Below, piece after piece: positions 37,309-48,085 of a stretch of DNA of 64,000 nucleotides (positions are counted from its first letter, which is position 1; each line of letters opens with the position of its first letter). The stretch is from Antilocapra americana (taxonomy: Eukaryota > Chordata > Mammalia > Artiodactyla > Antilocapridae): the NCBI GenBank assembly GCA_007570785.1, contig ML660774.1, positions 10,424,185 through 10,488,184 of the forward strand, read 5' to 3'. A program made the translations under genes and the position numbers. The notes below the pieces were generated by a model. It searched no databases and was not told the DNA's origin. It worked only from the letters and a program-made list of their open reading frames with translations.

Positions 37309-37483
37309 NNNNNNNNNNNNNNNNNNNNNNNNNNNNNNNNNNNNNNNNNNNNNNNNNNNNNNNNNNNNNNNNNNNNNNNNNNNNNNNNNNNNNNNNNNNN
37401 NNNNNNNNACAGAGAGCCTGAGCAGAGGGGGCGGGGGAAGCCCTCTCACCAGGAGCAGGGCAAACTCCAAAGCGCTGAAAAGA
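37234..37483 (+). repeat. Direct duplication of about 63 bp on both sides of the gap
   Basis: 37234-37296 and 37409-37471 both start acagagagcctgagcaga and run through gcgggggaagccctctcac to the 'aactccaaa' phrase with about two differences. After that they diverge: the left copy jumps to 'attaaatccctg', resembling sequence that on the right side appears only near 37549-37563. Confidence 0.88.
37309..37408. other. Assembly gap, exactly 100 N
   Basis: A run of 100 N, the usual placeholder for a gap of unknown size. Real sequence length is therefore unknown. Frames reported across it are meaningless. Confidence 0.99.
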
Positions 37484-37739
37484 CACTTAAAAGACCAGCA
37501 GACAGAAGACGCTAGCAGAACTAACAGCTTTGAAACAGACAGGAGAAGCAAATTAAAGCCCTGCAGGTGGCGCTAACTGCATAGAAAGGAGTCTATAGAC
37601 TGTGAGAAGGAGAAGCCGGACCAGGGAATCATCTGAAAATCTACAGACCCTTCCCTTCACCGAATGCATCAGCACCAGAGAAAGCCTTCATTATAACTGT
37701 ACTAGGAACATCTTTTAAATTTTTAAAACTTTTATATAT

Positions 37740-37894
37740 ACATAGATATTGGTTTTTTTTCTTTTCTTTTTCTTCTTCTTCTTCTTTTTCTTTTTCTTAG
37801 AATTTTTAAGTCCCATATGATCTTGCTATTTTTTTTTTCTTCTTCTTATTTCTTTTTTCTCCTTTATTTTTATTTTCCGGTTTTTTTTTTTTTA
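37740..37894 (+). promoter_or_regulatory. Polypyrimidine tract in the L1 leader upstream of ORF1
   Basis: Several long runs of T and C, including repeated CTT units (37768-37798) followed by 'ttcttag'. The tract could act as a 3' splice-site signal or bind pyrimidine-tract proteins in L1 RNA; neither is shown by sequence alone. Confidence 0.5.
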
Positions 37895-38198
37895 AGTATT
37901 TTTGAGAACCCAGTCTTTACTCTAGATTTTTAATCTTTGCTCATTAGTACCTGGTATCAACTTTGTACCTTTCAAGATCCAAACTCCAGTACCCACTGCT
38001 ACCTGGGAGTGAGATCACTGGCTTGACTGCTTTCTCCCCATTCTTATCTCTTGCTAGTAACAGTGAGGAAACCTAGACTCACCCACCAGAAAACCACACA
38101 AGCCTTTCCATCCAGGAAACTTCGACAAACCACACATCCAACCCCTCCCATAGAGAGGAATCCCCACAATAAAGGGACAACACAGCAAGATAAACAAG

Positions 38199-39125
38199 AT
38201 GAAAAGGCAGAGAAATACCCAGCAAGTAAAGGAACAGGATAAATACCCCCTAGACCAAACAAAAGACGAAGAGATAGGAAGTCTACCTGACAAAGAATTC
38301 CGAATAATGATAGTGAAAATGATCCAAAACCTGGAAAATAAGTTGGAGTTGCAGCTCAATAACCTGCAGGCAAGGATTGAGAAGATGCAGGTAAGCTTTA
38401 ACAAGGACTTAGAAGAAATGAAAAAGAGACAAAATACAATGAATAATGCAATAAATGAGATCAAAAACACCCTGGAGGGAACCAACAGTAGAATAACAGA
38501 AATAGAAGACAGAATAAGTGAGGTAGAAGACAGAATGGCAGAAATAAATGAAACAGAAAGGAAAAATGAAAAAAGAATTAAAAGAAATGAAGACAATCTT
38601 AGAGACCTCTGGGACAATATTAAACGCACCAATATTCGAATCATAGGAGTCCCAGAAGAAGAAGACAAAAAGAAAGACCATCAGAAAATTCTTGAAGAGA
38701 TAATTGTAGAAAACTTCCCTAAATTGTGGAAGCAAATAGCCACTCAGGTCCAAGAAACACAGAGAATCCCAAATAGAATGAACCCCAAGCGGGACACCCC
38801 AAGACACATATTAATCAAATTGGCAAATATCAAATACAAAGACCAAATACTAAAAGCAGCAAGGGAGAAGCAAAAGATAACTCACAAGGGGAATCCCATA
38901 AGGATAACAGCTGATCTCTCATCAGAAACGCTTCAGGCCAGAAGGGAATGGCAAAACATACTTAAAGTCATGGAAGAAAACAATCTACAACCCCGACTAC
39001 TCTACCCAGCAAGGATCTCATTCAAATTTGAAGGAGAATTCAAAATTTTCTCAGACAAGCAGAAACTGAGAGAATTCAGCAACACCAAACCAGCCCTCCA
39101 ACGAATGCTAAAGGATCTTTCCTAG
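38199..39125 (+). CDS. L1 ORF1 protein, intact (308 aa)
   Basis: ORF1p is the L1 RNA-binding protein. It forms trimers through a coiled coil, coats L1 RNA in cytoplasmic particles and acts as a nucleic-acid chaperone during insertion. Visible parts: a charged amino end (from MKRQRN), a long coiled coil with regular heptads and few prolines (about residues 35-135, with repeated RITEIEDRISEVEDRM-type units), an RRM-type domain starting near residue 145 (NIRIIGVPEEED), and a basic C-terminal domain with ARREWQNILKVMEENN near 247. No internal stop or frameshift; length fits the ruminant L1 ORF1. The start is the first ATG of the open frame, in 'aagatgaaa'. The frame ends 51 bp before ORF2. It is translated from the same bicistronic RNA. 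Confidence 0.95.
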   Translation: MKRQRNTQQVKEQDKYPLDQTKDEEIGSLPDKEFRIMIVKMIQNLENKLELQLNNLQARIEKMQVSFNKDLEEMKKRQNTMNNAINEIKNTLEGTNSRITEIEDRISEVEDRMAEINETERKNEKRIKRNEDNLRDLWDNIKRTNIRIIGVPEEEDKKKDHQKILEEIIVENFPKLWKQIATQVQETQRIPNRMNPKRDTPRHILIKLANIKYKDQILKAAREKQKITHKGNPIRITADLSSETLQARREWQNILKVMEENNLQPRLLYPARISFKFEGEFKIFSDKQKLREFSNTKPALQRMLKDLS

Positions 39126-39176
39126 ATAGGAAACACCGATGGGATAGATAATCTGGAACCCAAAACAATAAAATAA

Positions 39177-42100
39177 ATGGCAGCAGGATCATACTTATCA
39201 ATAATTACCTTAAATGTAAACGGGCTGAATGCCCCAACCAAAAGACAAAGATTGGCCGATTGGATACAGAAACAAGACCCCTATATATGTTGTCTACAAG
39301 AGACCCACCTCAAACCTAGGGACACATATAGACTGAAAGTTAAAGGCTGGAAAAAGATATTCCATGCAAATAAAGACCAAAAGAAAGCAGGAGTGGCAAT
39401 ACTCATATCTGATGAAGTAGACTTTAAAATAAAGGCAGTGAAAAGAGATAAAGATGGACATTACATAATGATCAAAGGATCAATCGAGGAAGAAGAAATA
39501 ACAATTATAAATATTTATGCACCTAACATAGGAGCTCCACAATATGTAAGGCAAATGCTAACAAATATGAAAGGGGAAATCAACAACAACACAATAATAG
39601 CAGGAGACTTTAATACACCACTCACACCAATGGATAGATCAACTAGACAGAAAAGTAACAAGGAAATTCAAACTTTAAATGAAACAATAGACCAACTAGA
39701 CCTAATTGATATCTATAGGTCATTCCACCCCAAAACAAGGAATTTCACCTTTTTCTCAAGTGCACACGGGACCTTCTCCAGGATAGACCACATCCTGGGC
39801 CATAAATCTAACCTTGATAAATTCAAAAATATTGATATCATCCCAAGCATCTTTTCTGACCACAATGCAGTGAGATTAGATATCAACTACAGGAGAAAAC
39901 CTCTCAAAACTTCCAACATATGGAGGCTCAACAACACACTGCTGAATAACCAACAAATCGCAGAAGAAATTAAAAATGAAATTCAGTTATGCATGGAAAC
40001 GAATGAAAATGAAAACACAACAGCTCAAAACCTATGGGACACTGTGAAAGCAATGCTAAGGGGAAAGTTCATAGCAATACAAGCTCACCTCAGGAAACAA
40101 GAAAAAAATCAAATAAATGACCTTACTATACACCTAAAGCAACTAGAAAGGGAAGAGATGCAGAAGCCCAGGTCTAGTAGAAGGAAAGAAATCTTAAAGA
40201 TCAGGGCAGAAATAAATGCAAAGGAATCAAAAGTGACCATAGCAAAAATCAACCAAGCCAAAAGCTGGTTCTTTGAGAAGATAAATAAAATTGACAAACC
40301 GTTAGCCAGACTCATCAAGAAACAAAGGGAGAAGAACCAAATCAACAGAATTAGAAATGAAAACGGAGAGATCACAACAGAAAACACAGAAATACAAAGG
40401 ATCATAAGAGACTATTATCAGCAACTATATGCAAATAAACTGGACAATTTGGATGAAATGGACAAATTCCTAGAAAAGTATAACTTTCCAGGACTAAACC
40501 AGGAAGAGATAGACAATATTAATAGACCCATCACAAGCACGGAAATTGAAACCGTAATCAGAAATCTTCCAAAAAACAAAAGCCCAGGACCAGATGGCTT
40601 CACAGCTGAATTCTACCAAAAATTTAGAGAAGAGCTAACACCGATTCTACTCAAACTCTTCCAGAAAATTGCAGACGAAGGTAAACTTCCAAACTCATTC
40701 TATGAGGCCTCCATCACCTTAATTCCAAAACCCGGCAAAGATGCCACAAAAAAAGAAAACTACAGGCCAATATCACTGATGAACTTAGATGCAAAAATCC
40801 TCAACAAAATTCTAGCAAATAGAATCCAACAACACATCAAAAAGATCATACATCATGATCAAGTAGGCTTTATCTCAGGGATGCAAGGATTCTTCAATAT
40901 TCGTAAATCGATCAATGTAATACACCACATTAACAAATTAAAAAATAAAAATCACATGATTATCTCAATAGATGCAGAGAAAGCCTTTGACAAAATTCAA
41001 CATCCATTTATGATAAAAACCCTCCAAAAAGCAGGAATAGAAGGAACATACCTCAACATAATAAAAGCTATATATGACAAACCCACAGCAAACATTATCC
41101 TCAATGGTGAAAAGCTGGAAGCATTCCCCCTGAAATCAGGGACAAGACAAGGGTGCCCACTCTCACCACTACTATTCAACATAGTTTTGGAAGTTTTGGC
41201 CACAGCAATCAGAGCAGATAAAGAAATCAAAGGAATACAGATTGGAAAAGAAGAAGTAAAACTCTCTCTGTTTGCAGATGACATGATTCTCTATATTGAA
41301 AACCCTAAAGACTCTACCAGAAAATTACTAGAGCTAATCAGTGAATATAGCAAAGTTTCAGGATATAAAATCAACACACAGAAATCCCTGGCATTCCTAT
41401 ACACTAACAGTGAGAAATCAGAAAGAGAAATTAAGGAAACAATTCCATTCACCATCGAAACAAAAAGAATAAAATACTTAGGAGTATTTCTACCTAAAGA
41501 ATCAAAAGCCTTGTATATAGAAAACTATAGAACACTGATGAAAGAAATCAAGGAGGACACAAACAGATGGAGAAATGTGCCGTGTTCGTGGATTGGAAGA
41601 ATCAATATAGTGAAAATGAGTATACTACCTAAAGCAATCTATAGATTCAATGCAATTCCTATCAAGCTACCAGAGGTCTTCTTCAAAGAATTAGAACAAA
41701 TAATTTCTCAATTTGTATGGAAATACAAAAAACCTCGTATAGCCAAAGCAATCTTGAGAAAGAAGATTGGAACTGGCGGAATCAACCTACCTGACTTTAG
41801 GCTATACTACAAATCCACAGTCATTAAGACAGTATGGTACTGGCACAAAGACAGAAATATAGATCAATGGAACAGAATAGAAAGCCCAGAGATAAATCCA
41901 CGCATCTATGGACACCTTATCTTTGACAAAGGAGGCAAGAATATACAATGGAGAAAAGACAACCTCTTTAACAAGTGGTGCTGGGAAAACTGGACAGCCA
42001 CTTGTAAAAGAATGAAACTAGATCACTTTCTAACACCATACACAAAGATAAACTCAAAATGGATCAAAGATCTAAGCATAAGACCAGAAACTATAAAACT

Positions 42101-42991
42101 CCTAGAGGATAACATAGGCAAAACACTCTCTGCCATAACCCAAAGCGGGATACTCCATGACCCACCTCCCAGAATATTGGAAATAAAAACACGAATAAAC
42201 AAATGGGACCTAATTAAAATTAAAAGCTTTTGCACAACAAAGGAAACTATAAGCAAGGTGAAAAGACAGCCTTCAGAATGGGAGAAAATAATAGCCAATG
42301 AAGCAACAGACAATTAATCTCAAAAATATACAAACAACTCCTGCAGCTCCATTCTAGAAAAATATACAACCCAATTAAAAAGTGGGCCAAAGAACTTAAC
42401 AGACATTTGTCCAAAGAAGATATAAAAATGGCTAACAAACACATGAAAAGATGCTCAACATCACTCATTATCAGAGAAATGCAAATCAAAACCACAATGA
42501 GGTGCCACTTTACACCAGTCAGAATGGCTGCCATCCAAAAGTCTACAAGCAATAAATGCTGGAGAGGATGTGGAGAAAAGGGAACCCTCTTACACTGTTG
42601 GTGGGAATGCAAACTAGTACAGCCACTATGGAAAACAGTGTGGAGGTTCCTTAAAAAGCTGCAAATAAACCTGCCATATGACCCGGCAATCCCACTGCTG
42701 GGCATATACACCAAGGAAACCAGAATTGAAAGAGCTACGTGTACCCCAATGTTCATCGCTGCATTGTTTACAATAGCTAAGACATGGAAACAACCTAGAT
42801 GCCCATCAACTGAAGAATGGATAAGAAAGCAGTGGTACATATACACAATGGAATATTACTCAGCATTAAAAAAAAATTCATTTGAAGCAATTCTACTCAG
42901 ATGGACGAAACTGGAGCCCATTATCCAGAGTGAAGTAAGCCAGAAGCAAAAACAACAATACAGTATATTAACACATATATATGGAATTTAG
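39177..42991 (+). pseudogene. L1 ORF2 (endonuclease/reverse transcriptase), broken by a 4-bp deletion near 42311
   Basis: ORF2p makes the DNA nick and copies L1 RNA into the genome. The first frame is open for 1046 codons (39177-42317). The endonuclease domain (about 1-235) keeps the acidic and histidine residues E42 (LQETHL), D144 and N146 (AGDFN), D228 and H229 (SDHNAV). The reverse-transcriptase domain (about 440-780) keeps the catalytic FADD at 699-702. Near 42311 the DNA reads gcaacagac-aattaatctc, while the L1 copy at 56066 has four extra bases (aaac) at this place. The loss shifts frame and a stop follows at once. The rest (to 42991) is open in the new frame, including the cysteine/histidine motif at 42557-42610. 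Without the deletion the protein would have the usual length of roughly 1270 residues. Start chosen: first ATG of the frame, 51 bp after ORF1. Confidence 0.95.
42312..42991 (+). pseudogene. Detached C-terminal part of L1 ORF2, shifted frame
   Basis: Continuation of ORF2 beyond the 4-bp loss, open to the natural stop at 42989-42991. Includes the CCHC-like C-terminal segment (Cys at 42557 and 42569, His at 42593, Cys at 42596 and 42608), which helps bind RNA. The only ATG-led frame starts at 42407 (194 codons); expression as a separate protein is not expected. Confidence 0.9.
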
Positions 42992-43185
42992 AAAGACAGT
43001 AACGAGAACCCAACATGGGTGACAACAAAAGGAACGCAGATGTATAGAATAGACTCGTAGACTTTGTGGATGAGGGTAAGGGTGGGATGATATGGGAGAA
43101 GGGCATTGAAGCATGTTAATTGTCATGTGTCTAATCAATCGCCAGCCCAGGATTGATGCTCGGGACTGGTGCAGTGAGATTTCCC

Positions 43186-43210
43186 GGGGGGGAGGGAGGA
43201 GGGAAGGGGG
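43186..43210 (+). other. G-rich run (G-quadruplex potential) in the L1 3' UTR
   Basis: Four or more G-triplets within 25 bases, in the position where mammalian L1 3' UTRs commonly carry G-rich tracts. The truncated L1 has the same at 45190-45214. Confidence 0.7.
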
Positions 43211-43300
43211 TTCCGGAGGGGAAGCATATGTAAACCCATGGTGATATCATGACAATGTATAGCAAAAACAATAATAAAAAATAAAGAAAAAAAATAAAAT

Positions 43301-43315
43301 AAAATAAAGAATCTC
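43301..43315. repeat. Right target-site duplication of the full-length L1
   Basis: Partner of 36432-36446, one mismatch. The mismatched base may reflect blurring with the A-rich tail. Confidence 0.9.
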
Positions 43316-44880
43316 TCACCTCTAAGCTGTTAAATAGCATGATAACCAAGAACTATATGAGTGTAATTGTATTATTGATCTAGGGGAGACAGGAGCTATA
43401 GCTGTTTTTTCCTCTTTCTTCCTATCTCGTTGTTCTCTTTCATTCCCCACCCTGCCCTTTTTGGTCACTTGATAAACTTGTGAAAAGGGGGAAGGGAAAT
43501 GTTTTCTTTGCTCATACTTTTTCCATTTCTTCCTTGAAATATCCCAAAGCTAGTGTCCTTGGGGTTAAGGGCCTCCCTCATGGCAATGACTGTGTGGCTT
43601 AAGGACCTTGGACTTAAGTTGGATTTGAATTAACCCCTTCATTGTGCCAGGTGGGTACAATAGGTCAACAGCATTTTTCCCAGTAACGCTCAGAATTAGA
43701 GTTTTTGTAAGCATAGTAAGTAGCTTAACAGCACAGCAGAATGGGTGGCACAACTCAGAAGTCTCGGAGTAAGACTGTTCTTTCTTCCAGCCCCAATATT
43801 CCTGCCAGGGGGGCTCCTCTCTTTTGTTTCTGTGTTAGATATCTACCCACATATTCATGGTTTTCTGTTTTCTTTTCTATCTTATCATTCACAGTGAAGA
43901 CTTTCTGGGTGGTTATAGGAAAAGAGGGAAGGGTCCCAAAGCCTCCCACTTCCACTGGGGAATGTCAGTCAATTTTCCTGGGACCAGGGTACCATCTCTG
44001 ATTAGGGCATTCTGTCTATGACCCAGGTGGGGTATCCAAGCCTTTGGATGCCAATCAGTCCACAGGCCTGGTGATAAGCCACAATGCTAAGGAAAGCCCA
44101 GGCACAATGGCTAGGGATCTTGCCTGGGAAGAACAGATGAGTCTCAAATGCTCCTTCCCACCCCCTTAATTTTCTTACCAGTGCTGGGGTCACTGGCCAC
44201 CATGGGTGTGCCACTCGATACCCTTGGGTGTCAGGAGAGCACACAAAAGCAGCACGGCATTCAGCGGCACAGGAGAAGGGCTTGGTCACTACCCTTTCCT
44301 TTAGTTTAATGAGGCAGTGGGAGCCTTTCTTAACTCTTGTCTCGGGGGCCTGGAACTGTGCTTTCCACGAGACTTTAGGAGATCAACGGGCCACCTTCCT
44401 GAATGATGGCTAGACGACTGCCCCATACGATCAATTTCCAATCACCAGCCAGACACAATATACTGGAACCTCTATCCTTGAGAATCTAGTCTAACCACGT
44501 GCAAGCAGGACTCAAGGCCACCAGTTCACTTAGACTTCACTGTCCCAGCCCAACTGACAGACTGGCCTCACACCTCACCCTCTATGGGCTTGTACGGCCT
44601 CCTGTCTCAGACTTGGTGGTGAGAGTCCCAGAGGTCTCAAACCAACAGTACCTCATGTCAACCAACAACAGTTCTCACCTTGGGGGCAAGATTTATTAGT
44701 TTACTGTAACAAAATACATCATCTTCAAGGGATGTGCTTAACTTTCAGTGTAGAAAATGCCTCAGACCATTTGTAAATAATGTTTGACCTCCTCTACATT
44801 AGATCCTTTTCAGAACTGAAAAATGTCTTCTTAATGGCCCTATCATTCTTTATTTTCTATGGAAGCATCAGACCTCATTT
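43316..44880. other. Unassigned, less AT-rich stretch
   Basis: About 1.5 kb with mixed composition and no recognised young repeat. Several short open frames exist (43741-44001, 44228-44413, 44499-44699 sense; 44002-44289 antisense), none with a recognisable domain. The overall texture could be a decayed endogenous retrovirus leader and gag region, but no LTR pair, primer-binding site or retroviral motif was seen. Confidence 0.3.
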
Positions 44881-44894
44881 AAAGTGAGTGCTAA
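44881..44894. repeat. Left target-site duplication of truncated L1
   Basis: aaagtgagtgctaa, exact at 45341-45354; preceded by 'cattt', giving a TTT/AAA-type nick site. Confidence 0.95.
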
Positions 44895-45340
44895 CTCTAC
44901 TCAGATGGACGAAACTGGAGCCCATTATCCAGAGTGAAGTAAGCCAGAAGCAAAAACAACAATACAGTATATTAACGCATACATATGGAATTTAGAAAGA
45001 CGGTAACGAGAACTCAACATGCGAGACAGCAAAAGGAACGCAGATGTATAGAATAGACTCGTGGACTTTGTGGATGAGGGTAAGGGTGGGATGATATGGG
45101 AGAAGGGCATTGAAGCATGTTAATTGTCATGTGTCTAATCAATCGCCAGCTCAGGATTGATGCTCGGGGCTGGTGCAGCGAGATTTCCCGGGGGGGAGGG
45201 AGGAGGGAGGGGGGTTCCGGAGGGGAAGCATATGTAAACGCATGGTGATATCATGACAATGTATGGCAAAAACAATAAATTAAAAAAAAAAATAAAGCTC
45301 AGGGCAAACACAAGGTATTAAAAAAATAAATAAATAAAAT
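44895..45340 (+). mobile_element. 5'-truncated young L1 with a short 3' transduction
   Basis: Matches the full-length L1 from about 42893 to its 3' end with very few differences, so it belongs to the same subfamily. Its tail has two A-rich tracts (45281-45297 and 45320-45340) separated by 22 bp of non-L1 sequence (45298-45319). An AATAAA at 45291-45296 lies 23 bases before the second tract. This is the pattern of a transcript that read past the L1 end into source-locus flank. Confidence 0.93.
45298..45319 (+). other. Putative transduced source-locus tag (22 bp)
   Basis: Starts ctcagggcaaac and ends aaggtatt. Not present after the full-length L1 in this window, so that copy is not the source. 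Confidence 0.75.
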
Positions 45341-45354
45341 AAAGTGAGTGCTAA
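45341..45354. repeat. Right target-site duplication of truncated L1
   Basis: Exact partner of 44881-44894. Confidence 0.95.
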
Positions 45355-46204
45355 AAACTTCTTAGGACAAGCTGGATCCTGATGCTTGGCATGAGAACCT
45401 AGGCTCTGAATAAATGATAAGTTAAACTGTATATTTCATTATCCCCTTGCACTTGTCTTTTCATTCAACAAAAACTCCCTCACCTCTGGACATTCCATTT
45501 TGCTGACTGAAATAGAAAGAAAATTAGTTTTTTTGTTGTTATATTTCCACACACCTTGAGATTGTTTTTACTTCACAAATATAAATAGTTTTATATTTAA
45601 AAGATCAGTAATGCTATTAATGTCTATTTTCTATACTACCACCATTTATTAGATTGGGAAAACTATTATTTAAATTGTGAGACAACATTGAGATTTGGAT
45701 GATTATGAAAAGGGACTCTGTCTGTAATAATGAGTCTTTAATAAAGTAAAACAGCTACTGACACTGAATAAATGTTTAAATATTTCACTGTACATATGAT
45801 GCTCTGAGCATTTCTTTGAACTTCTGTCTGTTAAGTAGAAAACTCATAACATCATCACAAGCCTTTTATATGTTTATGATAACATGATGTATATATTTGG
45901 CTGGAATTCTGGATCTTGTAATCTATTGACTCCTAAAAGCACCATCAATTTTCAATATAAATTCAGAGTAGGGGCATCCTGGGGTAATTTATGTGGCATA
46001 GGAACCTTTATGGTTTCACAATGAACCACGCTGAAGGAACTGGAACAGTAGGGAATCTTTTGTTTAGGTGCAAGTCTACATAGTCTTTTCTTGCCTCTTT
46101 AAATCAGCACTGTGCAATGAAAATATAATGCAGATCATGTGTAAATTTAAATATTCTAGCAGCTATATTAAACAAAAAGCAATGTATAAATTAATTTTAA
46201 TGAT
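45355..46204. other. Unassigned AT-rich stretch
   Basis: Nothing recognised. Confidence 0.5.
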
Positions 46205-46390
46205 ACAGTGACATCTGAATAACATGAGTTTGAGCCAACTGCGCGGGTTCACTTATACAAGGATTGTTTTCAGTAAATAATGCAGCACTATGAGGTCTGC
46301 ACTTGATTGAATCTGTGGATATAAAACAGTGGATACCAAAGATGAGCCAATATAGGGGGTGGACTCTAAGTTACATTTAGCAAAATGAGC
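46205..46390 (+). mobile_element. Tigger-like DNA transposon fragment
   Basis: 'tgaataacatgagtttgagc', 'caactgcgcgggttcactta' and 'tacaaggattgttttcagta' match the start of a Tigger-derived repeat; the far end is missing. Confidence 0.7.
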
Positions 46391-47179
46391 TAAAATCAAA
46401 TTAAGAAATGATACAAGCTTGGAAATAAGACCATCAGAAATAAGCAAGCTCAGGAAAAAGATGATTAGACAAAGGAAGATACAAAATGAGAACTGACAAA
46501 TTGTAGGAAATAATTAAAATAGAATCAAATTTTATAAAGACTAAATCTGAAAAAGCTCAAGACTGAATAACACTGTAGAAAATTCAGTAAGAAAAATAGG
46601 AGGAAATGATAAAAAGGAAAAAAGAAAGACAAGTATATCTGAAGTGCTAAATGGAACACAAAAATTATATTAAAAACTGCCCTGAAATTAGAAGGCTTGA
46701 CTCTACATATCAAGATACTGAGTAGTTGTAAAGTTTGACCCAGAATACTAATATAACAATTGGATTTTAAAGTTAAGAATGTTTTTGTCATCCAGGCCCT
46801 AGCAAAACAAACAAATCCACGTGATTTATAAAAGTGAAAAAAATCCAATTGGCATCAGATTATTGATAACAACATTATATGCTACAAAAAGAATGGATGA
46901 ACATTTTTTTTTATTTCTCAAGGAAAGAAAATATGAACTCAGGATATTTTTTTTTTTATCTAGCCAAATTATCATTGATGTTTTGCCACTAAGAAGAACA
47001 TGTAAGAACTGAGGGAACATGGCATTCATTAGCCTATTCTAAGGAAACTACTTATCAATGTGTCTCATAAACCACTAAATGATTAGAGATGCTTCAAGTG
47101 TACAAATCTGTGATGAGCACCAAATATATTTAATTATAGAACTCACACTTTTAAAAGGTACATAAAAGTGAAAAATATT
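46391..47179. other. Unassigned AT-rich stretch
   Basis: Nothing recognised; the 107-codon minus-strand frame (46525-46848) is low-complexity and hydrophobic only because of T-richness. Confidence 0.45.
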
Positions 47180-48085
47180 GGATTCCTATAAAACAATAAA
47201 AAAATAACCAAACTCAAATATGGGCAAAGGACTTAGATATCTCTTAAAGAAGTCACACATAGGGCCAATAAGAGCAGTAAAAGATGCTTAATAGTATTCA
47301 TCAGTAGGGAAATGTGAATCCAGAACACAATAAGATACACTTCCATAGCTTCACACCTGATAAGAAGACTCTAATAAAGCAAACAAACAGCAACAACAAT
47401 AATAGAAAACACAGAATAACAAGTATTGGTGAGATGTGGAAACACTGGAGCCCTGTAACTTCTACATTTTTAGTGGGAATGTAAAATGGTATAGCCCCTG
47501 TGGAAAACAGTTTGATGTTGCTCAGAAAGTTAAATTTAGAGTTACCATATGACCCAGCAATTCTACCCAAAAAATCAAAAACAGAGACACAAACACGGGT
47601 GTGTCATTGTTCATTGAAGCATTATTCACAAGGCAAAAAAGTGAGGAGAAAGTGAAGGGTCCACCTGAGGATAAATGGGTCTTTTAAGATGGCATATGCA
47701 TATAGTAGAATATTATTAAACCATAAAAATCAACAAAGTTCTGATGCCTGATTCAAGGAATGGACCTTAAAGACATTATGCTAAGTGAAATAAACAAGGA
47801 AGGCATAAGGGCAAACTATTCTATGATTTCACTTAATATGAAATATCTAGAATAGGCAAATTCATAAAACAGAAAGCAGATTAGAGTTTAGTGGGGACTG
47901 GGGAGTAAAAGAAATGAGGAATTATTTTTTTAATGGTTACAGAGTTTCTGTTTGGGATGATGAAAGAACTTTGGAAAGAGCCGTGATAGTTACACTATCA
48001 TGTCCATGTACCTAATGTCACTGAATTGTATGGTTAAAATGACACATTTAAAATATATCTTTTACCACAATTTTTTAAAATAGTG
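47180..48085 (+). mobile_element. Old L1 3' end (ORF2 C-terminus and 3' UTR), sense
   Basis: Ordered phrases: 'atgggcaaaggacttagata', 'ttagtgggaatgtaaaatgg', 'agagttaccatatgacccag', 'agacattatgctaagtgaaa' and 'gaattgtatggttaaaatga'. Reaches the 3' terminus near 48085. Confidence 0.85.

Larger units (their letters stand above)
36447..43306 (+). mobile_element. Full-length cattle-type L1 retrotransposon
   Basis: A complete L1 of about 6.86 kb in assembled coordinates (true length uncertain because of a 100-N gap). Order: 5' terminus with a YY1-like site, CpG-rich 5' UTR, polypyrimidine tract, ORF1 (38199-39125), 51-bp spacer, ORF2 (39177-42991, one frameshift), 3' UTR with a G-rich run, A-rich tail. 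The whole unit is bracketed by 15-bp duplications. It inserted about 100 bp beyond a Tigger-type element. L1 copies itself through an RNA intermediate: ORF1 and ORF2 bind their own transcript, and ORF2 nicks DNA and reverse-transcribes in place. This copy has an open ORF1 and a single 4-bp lesion in ORF2, so it is young but probably unable to jump by itself. Confidence 0.95.

Noticed and set aside
37207..37551. Antisense frames running across the N gap
   Set aside because: They include unknown residues from the 100-N placeholder and cannot be judged.
38054..38668. 204-codon antisense frame overlapping the start of L1 ORF1
   Set aside because: Shadow of an A-rich coding strand; its composition follows from ORF1, and there is no link to the primate-specific antisense L1 frame.
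42247..42846. 199-codon antisense open frame in the L1 3' region (also 56189-56599)
   Set aside because: It is the complement of L1 ORF2 and recurs wherever that L1 segment occurs; no independent start or promoter evidence.
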